Assembly (NCBI GenBank): GCA_003140075.1
Contig: PLIO01000130.1
Coordinates: forward strand, 38,578 to 72,476
Direction of reading: 5' to 3'
DNA from: Acidobacteriaceae bacterium
Lineage (GTDB): Bacteria; Acidobacteriota; Terriglobia; Terriglobales; Acidobacteriaceae
Length of the DNA stretch: 33,899 nt
The notes below the pieces were generated by a model that saw only the letters and a program-made list of their open reading frames with translations, made no database searches and was not told the DNA's origin. Below, in pieces: positions 1 through 8,520 of the stretch. The position numbers and the translations under genes were made by a program. Position 1 is the first letter of the stretch. Every line of letters starts with the position of its first letter.

Positions 1-1755
1 GCACATGAAGGTGTACTCGTCCCGGAGGGGGAGGATCGCCTGCACCTTCACTTAGTTGACGGTTCCACCCACGAAACCGACCCCGCGGTGGCGGATCACT
101 ACCAGATCTCAAGCTTCCAACAAACCGACATACCGATCGATCTGGCTTCGTCGGACACCAAGGCAGACGAACAGGTTCCGGTCGGAGTGGTTGGCACCTG
201 GGCGCTTCACGATCAGGCCAGTCGGGTCGATCCGGTCTCAGCACGCTGGTACCTCATTGAGTTTCACCGCCGCTTTGCGCTTCCCACCGCGTGCTTGGTG
301 TTGGCGATGGTCGGAATTCCTCTGGGACTTTCGTCGAAGAAGAGCGGCAAGTCGGGCGGGTTCGTGCTCACGATTGTGCTGGTCTTTGTGTATTACTTCA
401 TTTCGCTGCTGGGCGTTTCTCTGGCACGGCAAGGCCGGGTGAGTCCTGGGGTGGGGGCGTGGCTGGCGAACTCCGTCTTTCTGGCCGCGGCCTTGTTTCT
501 GCTGTGGCAGGCGGAGCGGCGGCCACTCTCGCTATCGGCGATCCGTTTGGCGTGGAAGCGCGACCAAGCACCAGCAAACGGCGCCGCCAACGAGCGCAGG
601 TACAGGCGCAGAGACAATGCCTTCGAGCGTGCCTCGACCCGGCGGCGCGTCTTCAGCGCCAGCTTCCCCACTTTGCTCGATGACTACGTGCTGCGTGACT
701 TCTTCATTTACCTGGGAATGATCCTGTCGGCGTTTCTCGTGCTGCTGCTGGTGTTTACTCTGTTCGAGTTGCTGAGCGACATCCTGCGCAATCAGACGCC
801 TTTCCTTGTGGTGGCGGAATATCTGCTCAATGTGGCTCCGTATCTGCTGTACAGCGTTGCGCCGCTGATCATGCTGCTGGCGGTGCTGATTACGTTCGGG
901 CTGATGAACCGCTCGAACGAGATCACGGCCATCAAGGCGACCGGAACCAGCATCTACCGCATTGTGATGCCGGTGCTGGCAGCATCGGCGGTGCTGGCGG
1001 CGGGCCTGTTTGTGGCTGACCAGTTCTACCTGCCGCGGACCAACAAGCGCCAGGAGGCGCTGCACAACCAGATCAAAGGCAAGCCCGCGCAGACTTACCT
1101 GCGTCCGGACCGGCGCTGGATTTTCGGGCAGCACAACGACATTTACTATTACCAGTTCTTCGATGCCGATCGGGATCAGTTCGCCAATCTCACAATCTTT
1201 CAGATCGATCCCGCGAGCTTCGCCATCACCCAGCGCGTCCATGCCGAGCGCGCGCACTGGTCCGAGAGCATGGATCGCTGGATCTACGAACGAGGCTGGC
1301 AACGTTCTCTGAACGGCGCGGCCATCGCCGGCTACCGCACCTTCGACGTCTCCACCTTCCCAGAAATTACCGAGGTGCCGTCGTACTTTAAGAAAGAGGT
1401 AAAACAGTATTCCGAGATGAACTATGAGGAGTTGCGCCGCTATATTCGCGATCTGCAGCAGAGCGGGTTTGATGTGGTGCGGCTGCGGGTGCAACTCAAC
1501 AAAAAGCTTTCGTTCCCGCTGATCACGCTGATTATGGCGGTGCTCGCCGTTCCATTTTCTTTGTCGGCGGCAAAGAAGGGAGCCATCACGGGAGTTGCCA
1601 CGGCAGTAACCATCGCTGTGATCTACACCGTGGTAACGCGGCTGTTCGAGGCGATGGGAGACCTCAGCCAGTTGCCGCCGGCGCTGGCGGCCTGGTCGCC
1701 GGACCTGATTTTCGCTCTAGTAGGCGCCTACCTGATCCTGAAAATTCCCACGTAA
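1..1755 (+). CDS. LptF-LptG fused LPS export permease (5' truncated)
   Basis: The reading frame is open from base 1, so the start lies upstream; the first internal ATG at 88 is not the true start. LptF and LptG form the inner-membrane part of the LptB2FG transporter that extracts lipopolysaccharide for export to the outer membrane. The first part (about 1-550) encodes the end of a periplasmic domain followed by three hydrophobic helices (about 270-540), the C-terminal half of one YjgP/YjgQ permease. After a basic linker (about 555-660) a second, complete permease begins: an N-terminal helix (LLDDYVLRDF), helices 2-3, the conserved NRSNEITAIKATG segment near 905-950, a periplasmic domain, then three C-terminal helices to 1755. 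This is two family members joined in one frame, whereas Proteobacteria encode them separately. The reading is strong; which half is LptF and which LptG follows the usual gene order. Confidence 0.9.
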   Translation, partial: AHEGVLVPEGEDRLHLHLVDGSTHETDPAVADHYQISSFQQTDIPIDLASSDTKADEQVPVGVVGTWALHDQASRVDPVSARWYLIEFHRRFALPTACLVLAMVGIPLGLSSKKSGKSGGFVLTIVLVFVYYFISLLGVSLARQGRVSPGVGAWLANSVFLAAALFLLWQAERRPLSLSAIRLAWKRDQAPANGAANERRYRRRDNAFERASTRRRVFSASFPTLLDDYVLRDFFIYLGMILSAFLVLLLVFTLFELLSDILRNQTPFLVVAEYLLNVAPYLLYSVAPLIMLLAVLITFGLMNRSNEITAIKATGTSIYRIVMPVLAASAVLAAGLFVADQFYLPRTNKRQEALHNQIKGKPAQTYLRPDRRWIFGQHNDIYYYQFFDADRDQFANLTIFQIDPASFAITQRVHAERAHWSESMDRWIYERGWQRSLNGAAIAGYRTFDVSTFPEITEVPSYFKKEVKQYSEMNYEELRRYIRDLQQSGFDVVRLRVQLNKKLSFPLITLIMAVLAVPFSLSAAKKGAITGVATAVTIAVIYTVVTRLFEAMGDLSQLPPALAAWSPDLIFALVGAYLILKIPT

Positions 1756-1858
1756 TTCGGCATCGCGGCTGCGAGTGAGCGTGCAGGAAAGATTCCTGAC
1801 GAGATCAATTTCGGACGTAATCATCGGATCAAGAAGATTGCCTTCCTGTGGTTCAAAA

Positions 1859-3136
1859 CTACTTCACCGCCACTCCCCAGGGAGTGGGAAAGGTAGTGAC
1901 CGGCGTCAGCACCGTCAAAGCTCCATCCCCCGGCGTAACGCCATATTCCGAAAGCGTCCCCGAATTGAAGTTGGCCACGAACATGAAGCTGTCGTCGCTG
2001 CGAATCGCAATCGATGTGGGATACGCGTTGGTGGCCACGAACGCCGGGCTTAGAGGCGTCAAGGCACCGTTGGTAGGGCTGATTTTGTACCCATATACCG
2101 CGTCGGCGTTGGAAGCCAACACATACAAGAAACCGGCGTAGGCATCCTCCAACAGAGGTCCCGCACCGTTGCCGGAGTTGAAAGGTGAACCCGGAACTGC
2201 CAACAGGCTGTCATCCGCGTTCTGACACTGTGGCAGAGAAACGGCATTGCAAATCGTGTAGGCGCTGACGCTGTTGGACTGCTGGTTGCCCACATAAACA
2301 AAGCGGTTACAAGGGTCGACGGTAACGCCGTTGGGACGGGTACCGGTCGGAACTCCCAGCGTGGATCCTCCGGTGTTGACCAACGCTATAAAGCCCGTCG
2401 ACGAGACCGTGTAATTCAGCACGATGTTGTTCACAAAATCCGTCACATAAAGATCTTCCGTTGTAGGCGGCACATGCCCGCTGCAGGGCGCATAGAGCGT
2501 AGGGAACCCAGTCGGAGTTACGGCGAGGGCCGACGGATCGGCGGGTTGGCCGCCCGGTTGAATCGGAAGGGCGAAAGGCTTGGTCTCAGTGCTCGAAGAA
2601 GATACTTCGGCCAGGCTGCCATTACTCCCGATGGCGAGCACAGAGATGGTTCCCGGCACGGGATTGCTGGCGCTGTCGCTGGTCGAAGCGTCCGCGATGA
2701 AGAGAAACTTGCCGGCAGAATCCATAGCCATGGTGACTGGAACGACAGGAATCTTTTCGGTTGTGCTTCCAACTATCAGCTCTGTGTCACTGAGTGTGGT
2801 TGTCCCAAGGGACGATCCCAGTGTTCCATCCGAGTTCACCGGATACACGGCGATCGCGGAGCTTTGCGGGATGAGGACGTACGCATATGCGCCCGCCGGA
2901 TCAAGCACAACCGCAGTTGCCGGTGCGGGCGTTGGGGGTCCGTTCGCGTTGTTGATCTGCGTCATCTGGCCGTTGCCCAAGTCGAGGCTAAAGGTCTCCA
3001 TCACGTTATCGCCACTGTAGGTGGAAACCACCACCAGCCCGTTGAAGTGATTGGTGTACTTGCTGCTGCAAGCCATCAGTGCGCCGATTGCAACCAAAAC
3101 CACAATTCCCGCGATCCAGGCAAAACGTGTCCGCAT
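1859..3136 (-). CDS. Lactonase-type beta-propeller lipoprotein
   Basis: 425 residues. The N-terminus has arginines, a hydrophobic stretch and a lipobox (L-M-A-C, Cys23), so it should be a lipoprotein. The rest is a repeated pattern of about 45 residues (DPAGAYAYV, DSAGKFLFIAD, DPCNRFVYVGN, SDDSFMFVAN) typical of the seven-bladed YncE/6-phosphogluconolactonase-like (lactonase) propellers. Such proteins are common and numerous in Acidobacteria; the catalytic role is often unproven, so I infer only a cell-envelope propeller. An AGGAG lies about 12 nt upstream of the ATG, a long but usable spacing. It converges with the upstream lptFG gene, with 103 bp between the two stops, and is followed on its 5' side by a 420-bp gene-free stretch. 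Confidence 0.8.
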   Translation of the reverse strand: MRTRFAWIAGIVVLVAIGALMACSSKYTNHFNGLVVVSTYSGDNVMETFSLDLGNGQMTQINNANGPPTPAPATAVVLDPAGAYAYVLIPQSSAIAVYPVNSDGTLGSSLGTTTLSDTELIVGSTTEKIPVVPVTMAMDSAGKFLFIADASTSDSASNPVPGTISVLAIGSNGSLAEVSSSSTETKPFALPIQPGGQPADPSALAVTPTGFPTLYAPCSGHVPPTTEDLYVTDFVNNIVLNYTVSSTGFIALVNTGGSTLGVPTGTRPNGVTVDPCNRFVYVGNQQSNSVSAYTICNAVSLPQCQNADDSLLAVPGSPFNSGNGAGPLLEDAYAGFLYVLASNADAVYGYKISPTNGALTPLSPAFVATNAYPTSIAIRSDDSFMFVANFNSGTLSEYGVTPGDGALTVLTPVTTFPTPWGVAVK

Positions 3137-3333
3137 TCTTCGCTATATCTCCTATGCTATGAACGTGCTTCCGCACTGCCCGGAGGCAACCAACCGGGTT
3201 CGAACGCATTAGTAAAGGCGTGAATTGCCATCCATTTATGTATCAGGAATGCGCAGGAAGAGCAAACGCCCACTAAGAGTCATTGGAACCGTGGAAGCGG
3301 TCGCGAGTTGCCTGAAAGGCAGTGGTCGGTGGG

Positions 3334-3356
3334 CAGTACCTAGTACCCAGTACCGA
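3334..3356. repeat. Short GTACC-containing 7-bp tandem array
   Basis: GTACC recurs at 3336, 3343 and 3350, exactly 7 bp apart (CAGTACCTAGTACCCAG and onward). The same unit forms the left arm of the larger inverted array at 14511-14606. Here I see only one arm, so it is either a fragment or a shorter member of the same class. Confidence 0.6.
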
Positions 3357-3470
3357 GAAAACGCGATGAAGGCCGCAGCCAAGGCGTGTTTACGGAAGCG
3401 GTCGCCGGGCGCGGGTGACCAGAAGCCATCTCGTAGCAAACCCGAAGAAGTACATCGGCGGCTCCCTCAG

Positions 3471-3523
3471 GGGCTAAAGCCCGCGTCCTCATTGGGCCTG
3501 TTCGGCACGACTGAAGTCGTGCC
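3471..3523. repeat. Double-hairpin TGAA-loop element, copy A
   Basis: Hairpin 1 is GGGC-TAAA-GCCC (3471-3482). Hairpin 2 is GGCACGAC-TGAA-GTCGTGCC (3504-3523), an 8-bp perfect stem. They are 21 nt apart, and the spacer contains CCTCATTGGG. The element sits 36 bp beyond the 3' end of the minus-strand sensor kinase gene, where it could act as a transcription terminator or mRNA 3' stabiliser. Copies B (8521-8578) and C (9390-9444) share the layout. Confidence 0.75.
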
Positions 3524-3558
3524 CTTCCCGAAACTATTTATGAGATAGCTTCTAGAAA

Positions 3559-4974
3559 CTAAGCTTCCTGGCCGGCGGGAACAACTTCGAGGGTTTCCTC
3601 CGGGCTGGCGCTCGCCGGCATTAGAGGCAGGCGAATCTCGACCGTGAGGCCGCCGCCGGGCCGGTTCGTGGCGGCGACGCGGCCGCCGTGGAACCGGACT
3701 GCGCGTTCGGTAATAGCCAGCCCCAAGCCAACTCCGCCCGTCTGCCGGCCTCGATCATCGTCCAGACGGTAGAATGGCTGGAACAACTTTTCCAGCGCAT
3801 CGACCGGAACGCCAGACCCGCAATCGCTGACTCGAACCAAGGCTTCGTTTCCACCCGGGCCTTCAGTTTTTTCCAGGCGGATCTCAACGGTCGTACCCTC
3901 GCGGGTGTAACGAATGGCATTGCGCACTACGTTCTCGATGGCACTGTGCAGCAAGGATGCGTCTCCGCGCACTCCCCAACTTCCCGCCGGAATTTCGCTT
4001 TGCACGTGGCAGTGCCGGGCCTGCGCCTCGAACTCCGCATCTTCGGCCACGCTTAGCACTACTTCGTTCAGGGGGATGGGCGTGGGCGGCACGCGCTGCT
4101 CGCCGTCTTCCAGGCGAGCCAAAGTCAGGATGCGGCCGATCAGTTCGTTCAGCCGGCTGGCTTCGAGTTCGATGCGATCGAGCATGGACGCGCTCTCTGG
4201 ATTGGCGCGTTGGCGCGCCAGGCCCAACGCGACATTCAACCGGGCCAAAGGCGAGCGCAGTTCATGGGAAATGTCGTTGAGCAGGCGGGCTTGCGCCTTC
4301 ACCAGGTTTTCCAGGCGTTCCGCCATGCCGTCAAAATCCCGCATCAGCCCTGCCACCTCGTCGCGTCTCCTGACGTTGGGAGCGCCGGCGCGCGCGGCAA
4401 GGTCCCCGGCGGCCAATTGGCGTGTGGCGGCGCGCAGGCGGACGATAGGCATGGTCAGCAGCCAGGCCAGCACGTAGCAAACGAGACCGGAAGAGATAAC
4501 GGCGATGATTAAGCCGGGGAAAGGTAATCCCCGCGGACCCAGAAACAGGCGTGGTCCGGGCGGAGGAGACAGAACCAGCGTGTAACGGTGCAATCCGTCA
4601 GAGGAAGCGCGCGAGTCGCGCAACACCGGAGGAGGCGCGGGAAAAATAAAGCCCTCGTGCGGCACCCGCGGCCCTCCCTTGGCGACGCGTAGCGCCCATT
4701 CTGGCGCGCCGCGGTGCAAAACCTCCTCCATGTTTTCATTGAATAGAAAGACGCGGACGTGTTGCGTCCTCTCCAGATTGTCGAAATACTCGCCAAGCCC
4801 GCTCGCGCCTCTTTGTTCGTAAGCATTCACCGAGTCGTTCATCGCAGTCGCGAGAAGAGCTTCCCAACTGGAGGTCCGCGGACGAAAGGCCAGCGTCACC
4901 AGGATCGCGAGCACCAGAAACAGGGCGAAGGCCATCCAGAAGGAAAGAAAAATCTTGAGGAACAGACTCTTCAT
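3559..4974 (-). CDS. Cpx-like sensor histidine kinase
   Basis: 471 residues. Membrane helix 1 spans about residues 9-30, a periplasmic sensor domain 31-153, helix 2 about 154-176, then a HAMP linker (about 177-228). The HisKA H-box NDISHELRSPLARL places the phospho-acceptor at His237. The ATPase domain has an N-box (Asn348, Asn352), G1 (DCGSG, 384-388) and G2 (GGVGLGLA, 412-420). The architecture and H-box resemble CpxA. Its start overlaps the end of the response-regulator gene by 4 bp (ATGA), so the two are translationally coupled. With the divergent Spy-like gene this looks like an envelope-stress system. The sensed signal cannot be read from the sequence. The symbol is left blank because orthology to E. 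coli cpxA was not tested. Confidence 0.92.
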   Translation of the reverse strand: MKSLFLKIFLSFWMAFALFLVLAILVTLAFRPRTSSWEALLATAMNDSVNAYEQRGASGLGEYFDNLERTQHVRVFLFNENMEEVLHRGAPEWALRVAKGGPRVPHEGFIFPAPPPVLRDSRASSDGLHRYTLVLSPPPGPRLFLGPRGLPFPGLIIAVISSGLVCYVLAWLLTMPIVRLRAATRQLAAGDLAARAGAPNVRRRDEVAGLMRDFDGMAERLENLVKAQARLLNDISHELRSPLARLNVALGLARQRANPESASMLDRIELEASRLNELIGRILTLARLEDGEQRVPPTPIPLNEVVLSVAEDAEFEAQARHCHVQSEIPAGSWGVRGDASLLHSAIENVVRNAIRYTREGTTVEIRLEKTEGPGGNEALVRVSDCGSGVPVDALEKLFQPFYRLDDDRGRQTGGVGLGLAITERAVRFHGGRVAATNRPGGGLTVEIRLPLMPASASPEETLEVVPAGQEA

Positions 4975-5696
4975 GGAGTGCTCTTCACCTTCTCCCGCGG
5001 ACGGGCAAAGATGTAACCGACACCGCGGATGGTCTTGATGTGCTCGTCGCTGTCGGTGTCGCCGAGCTTCTTGCGGACTTTGCTCACGTGCATATCGATG
5101 CTGCGGTCAAAAGGCGAGAACTTGCGGCTGAGCACGGCATTCACCAAACGCTCGCGCGGGACCACGCGTCCGGCTTCACGCAGCAGCACTTCGAGCAAGT
5201 TGAACTCTACTGATGTGAGATCGACCGGCTGGCCATCACGACGCACGCTGCGAGTGGCGGGATCAAGTTCGATTTCCCCTACGCGGACGATATCGGGCGC
5301 CGACGGGATAGACTTGTCGCTCCGGGTGCGGCGCAGAATGGCTCGAATGCGCGCCACCAGTTCTCGCGGATTGAAAGGCTTGGGCAGATAATCGTCGGCG
5401 CCAATCTCCAGACCGACGATGCGGTCCACATCTTCGCCGCGCGCAGTGAGCAAAAGGACAGGCAAGCGCGAGGTCGCGCGGATTCGGCGCAGGACTTCGA
5501 AACCGTTGATGCCGGGCAGCATCACATCCAACACTACAAGCAGGTAACCGCCGCCGGTGGCGCGCTGCAACCCGCTCTCGCCATCGTGGGCCGCTTCCAC
5601 CACGAAACCCTCGGCCTGCAAATATTCGGCGACGAGAGTGCAGAGTTCAACATCGTCGTCGATAACCAGAATTCGTTCCATCTTCGCGGTTTTCAT
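4971..5696 (-). CDS. OmpR/CpxR-type response regulator
   Basis: 241 residues, the usual length for the OmpR/PhoB family. The receiver domain (about 6-122) has the acidic pocket Asp13-15, phospho-acceptor Asp57 (VVLDVMLPG), Thr84 and Lys106 (KPF). The C-terminal winged helix (about 137-235) ends with the family pattern IKTIRGVGYIF. It phosphorylates from the kinase encoded downstream with a 4-bp overlap. Two starts are possible: the ATG at 5696 (MKTAKMER) or the one five codons later; neither has a strong ribosome binding site. The 211-bp region upstream, shared with the divergent Spy-like gene, carries repeats matching the enterobacterial CpxR recognition sequence, which suggests autoregulation plus control of the neighbour. 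Confidence 0.92.
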   Translation of the reverse strand: MKTAKMERILVIDDDVELCTLVAEYLQAEGFVVEAAHDGESGLQRATGGGYLLVVLDVMLPGINGFEVLRRIRATSRLPVLLLTARGEDVDRIVGLEIGADDYLPKPFNPRELVARIRAILRRTRSDKSIPSAPDIVRVGEIELDPATRSVRRDGQPVDLTSVEFNLLEVLLREAGRVVPRERLVNAVLSRKFSPFDRSIDMHVSKVRKKLGDTDSDEHIKTIRGVGYIFARPREKVKSTP

Positions 5697-5722
5697 TGTG
5701 CACCAAGCGGAGGCCGACAGCG

Positions 5723-5737
5723 GTAAAGAATTGTCAA
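5723..5737 (+). promoter_or_regulatory. CpxR-box-like site GTAAA-N5-GTCAA
   Basis: GTAAA (5723-5727), five bases, GTCAA (5733-5737). The E. coli CpxR consensus is two GTAAA half-sites spaced by about five bases, so this is one mismatch away. It lies 26 bp upstream of the response-regulator start codon. The function is inferred from sequence resemblance and location only. Confidence 0.5.
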
Positions 5738-5766
5738 ATCGCCGTATGCTTCCCGATTGACAAAAC

Positions 5767-5792
5767 TTTACTCGCTTTTACGGACTTTTTAC
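5767..5792 (-). promoter_or_regulatory. Triple GTAAA half-site array (CpxR-box-like)
   Basis: On the plus strand TTTAC occurs at 5767-5771, 5777-5781 and 5788-5792, that is GTAAA three times on the minus strand at 10- and 11-bp spacing, one helical turn each. The first two give an exact GTAAA-N5-GTAAA. The array lies between the response-regulator and Spy-like genes, 116 bp upstream of the latter. A plus-strand TTGACA at 5757-5762 overlaps the edge, but I cannot see a good matching -10. Confidence 0.6.
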
Positions 5793-5907
5793 TACTTTTC
5801 CGCAGGAATCGTGTTCCTATGAGGGTACGCAAAAAGGCCCAGGTTCGCGGGACAAGAATAATGTCCAATGTCCACGGTAGGAACGGGTCGTCAAGGAGCA
5901 GAGGGTT

Positions 5908-6396
5908 ATGAAATTACTTCGCTTTCGTTTTCTGGTGGCGGCATTGGCCGTGTTGCTAGGCAGCGCGCTCGCCAAGTCGCAAACCACGGATGCGCCTCCA
6001 CCGATCCGCGGCCATGCCTTCGGCATGGAAGGCCGCATGATGGGCTTCTTCGCCAAGTACCTAGATCTAACCGACACTCAAAAGGCGCAGATGAAGGCGG
6101 TCATGCAGAAAGAGCAGCCCACACTAAAACCGCTGATGCAACAACTGCACCAGATGGATGGGCAACTCAGGCAGTATGAAGAAGGCGCCTACGACGAAAC
6201 CAAGGTGCAACCGCTGGTGGCGCAGCAAGCGCAGACCATGGTGCAACTGAAGGTTGAGCAAACCCGCATTCACAGCGAGCTGTTTCAGTTGCTCACCGCG
6301 GACCAGCAGGCCAAGATGAAGGAATTCGAGGCCAACCGGGAAGCACGCATGCAGCAACATATGCAGAGTGCGCCGCCTGCCAATCCCGAGGAATAG
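5908..6396 (+). CDS. Spy/CpxP-family periplasmic stress protein
   Basis: 162 residues. The N-terminus is a signal peptide (basic start, hydrophobic 9-22). The mature part is helical and charged, with the two LTxxQ motifs that define the Spy/CpxP family: LTDTQ (54-58) and LTADQ (129-133). In enterobacteria such proteins act as periplasmic chaperones or, for CpxP, as inhibitors of the CpxA sensor. Divergent placement from the two-component genes, with CpxR-like sites in between, fits a Cpx-type feedback loop. AAGGAG at 5893-5898 sits 9 nt before the ATG, supporting this start. Whether it is closer to Spy or to CpxP cannot be decided here. Confidence 0.82.
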   Translation: MKLLRFRFLVAALAVLLGSALAKSQTTDAPPPIRGHAFGMEGRMMGFFAKYLDLTDTQKAQMKAVMQKEQPTLKPLMQQLHQMDGQLRQYEEGAYDETKVQPLVAQQAQTMVQLKVEQTRIHSELFQLLTADQQAKMKEFEANREARMQQHMQSAPPANPEE

Positions 6397-6495
6397 CGCG
6401 GCAGGCTTCTGCGTGAACTTGGGTCTAGAACTGCTTTGACCGGCAGCCGCGCGGGCGACGCTCTTGAGCCCGCTTGGCTGCCGAGGAATGACGCG

Positions 6496-6645
6496 ATGGA
6501 TTTGGATCAGGTATTCATTTTTGAAATCGGATGGGCTTTCTTCGCCGCCTGGGGAATAGTTCTTGCGGCGATCAGCGTAGTCGCCTTCGGGCGGGATCTT
6601 CTCCCTGTCATGCGACGCCCAGCCCACGAACGAGAGCGTCGTTAG
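6496..6645 (+). CDS. Small single-span membrane protein (unrecognised)
   Basis: 49 residues starting MDLDQVFIFEIGW. It has one strong hydrophobic helix (about residues 8-30) followed by a basic, arginine-rich tail (MRRPAHERERR), so the tail should face the cytoplasm. GAGGA at 6483-6487 lies 8 nt before the ATG, good support for this start over the longer frame beginning at 6436. It follows the Spy-like gene by 99 bp on the same strand, so it might be part of the same transcript. I do not recognise a family. Confidence 0.5.
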   Translation: MDLDQVFIFEIGWAFFAAWGIVLAAISVVAFGRDLLPVMRRPAHERERR

Positions 6646-6758
6646 ACAGCAAGTTGGCGAATCGCTCGCTCTCTTCGTCTTTCTTGCAAGTTCTTGTCTT
6701 CTCCTTCCGCGCCAAAAACTTGAACCCCGCCTGCTAGAATTCCATCTACACAACCTGC

Positions 6759-8498
6759 ATGATTCCGAAGAGTATGCGTCCGCTTCTTCCCTACCTCAAG
6801 CGCTATCGCTGGGGCTTTGTGGCGGGGACGGTGTGTATTATTTTGAGCAACGGCGCCTGGGCGGGACTGCCCCGGGTGATCGGCAACGCCGCCCAGAGCC
6901 TGGAAGGTAGCGTCACCCCGCACAAGCTCCTTATCTTCGCATTGCAGGTACTCGGCCTCGCGGCCGTGCGGGGGATATTCCTGTTCCTCACACGCTGGGT
7001 TGTGATCGGAATCTCGCGCGATATTGAATTCGATCTGCGCAACGACCTCTTCGCCCACCTGGAAACGCTGTCTTACTCCTATTACCAGCGCACGCGCACC
7101 GGCGACATCATGGCAAGGGTGACAAACGATTTGAATGCGGTGCGCATGCTTCTGGGCCCGGCGATCATGTACTCGGCGAATACGCTGGTGTTCACGAGCG
7201 CGGCGCTGTGGTTCATGATGCGCAACAGCCCCAAGCTGACTTTCTATGCCTTTCTGCCGCTGCCCGTGGTCAGCATTGTCATTCAGTATTTTGGGCGGCG
7301 GATTCATGAGCGCTTCGAGAGAATTCAGGCGATGTTCTCCGATATTTCAGCACGTGCCCAGGAAAATTTTTCCGGAGCGCGCGTGATTCGCGCCTATGTG
7401 CAGGAAGAAGCGGAGATCGCATCTTTCGAAACAGCAAACCAGGAATATGTGGCACGCAGCCTGAAGCTGGTACGGCTGATGGGGATGCTTTGGCCGACGC
7501 TGGAACTGATGCTCGGGCTGGCCCTGGTGCTGGTGTTGTGGATCGGCGGGCGGGAAGTGTTGCGAGGCCACATGCAGATTGGGGCGTTCACGGCCTTCAA
7601 CATTTACATGATGCAGCTTACGTTCCCCATCATCGCGCTGGGTTGGGTGATCAACATTTTCCAGCGGGGCACGGCGTCGCTGGTCCGCCTGAATGAGATT
7701 CTGCAGGAAAAGCCCGAGATCAAAGATGAGGCTAAGGCGCGCGACCGGGAAGTGGAAGGCGAGATCGAGTTCCGCGGACTGAGCTTTGAATACGAGGGCA
7801 AGCGCGTGCTGCACGATCTGAACTTGCGCATTCCGGCGGGCAGCAGCATGGCGATCGTGGGCCCCACGGGCTCGGGAAAGACCACGCTGGTCAATCTCAT
7901 CCCGCGCATTTACGACGCGGAACCGGGCATGGTTCTGGTGGATGGCCGGCCGATCCGCGAGTTTTCTCTGGCTTCGCTGCGCAAGAATGTTGGCTTCGTT
8001 CCGCAGGAGACGTTCCTGTTCAGCGACCGGATTCGGGAGAACATTGCCCTCGGAGTCGAGTCGGCCACGGAGCGGGAGATTCACGACGCGGCAAAGGCTG
8101 CGGATGTCGCCGGCGATATTGAGGGTTTTCCCGAGCAGTATCAGACGATGGTGGGCGAGCGTGGAATCACGTTATCGGGCGGACAGAAGCAGCGGACGGC
8201 TCTGGCTCGCGCGTTGATCCGTAATCCGCGCATCCTCATTCTCGACGATGCGCTCTCCAGTGTGGATACTCACACCGAAGACAAAATCCTGAATCACCTG
8301 CGCGACGTGATGCAGGGCCGTACGACCATCTTCATCTCACACCGTGTTTCCACCGTCCGCAACGCCGACCGCATTGCCGTGCTGCACGATGGACGAATCG
8401 TGGAGTTGGGCACGCATGACGAATTGCTCGCCTTGAACGGCTACTACAGCGACCTGTATAACAAGCAATTGCTGGAAGAGGAACTGGCCGAGGTTTGA
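6759..8498 (+). CDS. MdlA/YheI-like ABC exporter half-transporter
   Basis: 579 residues, a fused permease-ATPase of the type I exporter class. The N-terminal transmembrane domain (about 10-315) has six helices and the typical SYSYYQRTRTGDIMARVTND coupling region. The nucleotide-binding domain follows: Walker A GPTGSGKTT (about 368-376), signature LSGGQKQR (about 472-479), Walker B ILILDDALSSVD (about 492-503) and an H-loop in FISHRVSTV. The residue after the Walker B Asp is Asp rather than the catalytic Glu, as in MdlA/YheI-type members of heterodimeric exporters, but no partner gene lies next to it. The substrate is unknown; lipids or drugs are typical for the family. The ATG at 6759 was chosen as the first in frame, and the permease domain begins right after it. 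Confidence 0.9.
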   Translation: MIPKSMRPLLPYLKRYRWGFVAGTVCIILSNGAWAGLPRVIGNAAQSLEGSVTPHKLLIFALQVLGLAAVRGIFLFLTRWVVIGISRDIEFDLRNDLFAHLETLSYSYYQRTRTGDIMARVTNDLNAVRMLLGPAIMYSANTLVFTSAALWFMMRNSPKLTFYAFLPLPVVSIVIQYFGRRIHERFERIQAMFSDISARAQENFSGARVIRAYVQEEAEIASFETANQEYVARSLKLVRLMGMLWPTLELMLGLALVLVLWIGGREVLRGHMQIGAFTAFNIYMMQLTFPIIALGWVINIFQRGTASLVRLNEILQEKPEIKDEAKARDREVEGEIEFRGLSFEYEGKRVLHDLNLRIPAGSSMAIVGPTGSGKTTLVNLIPRIYDAEPGMVLVDGRPIREFSLASLRKNVGFVPQETFLFSDRIRENIALGVESATEREIHDAAKAADVAGDIEGFPEQYQTMVGERGITLSGGQKQRTALARALIRNPRILILDDALSSVDTHTEDKILNHLRDVMQGRTTIFISHRVSTVRNADRIAVLHDGRIVELGTHDELLALNGYYSDLYNKQLLEEELAEV

Positions 8499-8520
8499 AG
8501 CTGGGTCGCGGCTGCGGCCT

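Larger units (their letters stand above)
3137..3558. other. Gene-free stretch with two repeat elements
   Basis: No ORF here has coding character. It holds the promoter region of the propeller lipoprotein (near 3137-3230), a short 7-bp-period GTACC array (3334-3356) and a double-hairpin TGAA element (3471-3523) that lies just past the stop of the sensor kinase gene. The rest shows nothing I can name. Confidence 0.6.

Noticed and set aside
532-1494. Minus-strand open frame of 320 codons opposite lptFG
   Set aside because: Rich in Gln, His and Arg without domains; a shadow of the membrane-protein coding strand.
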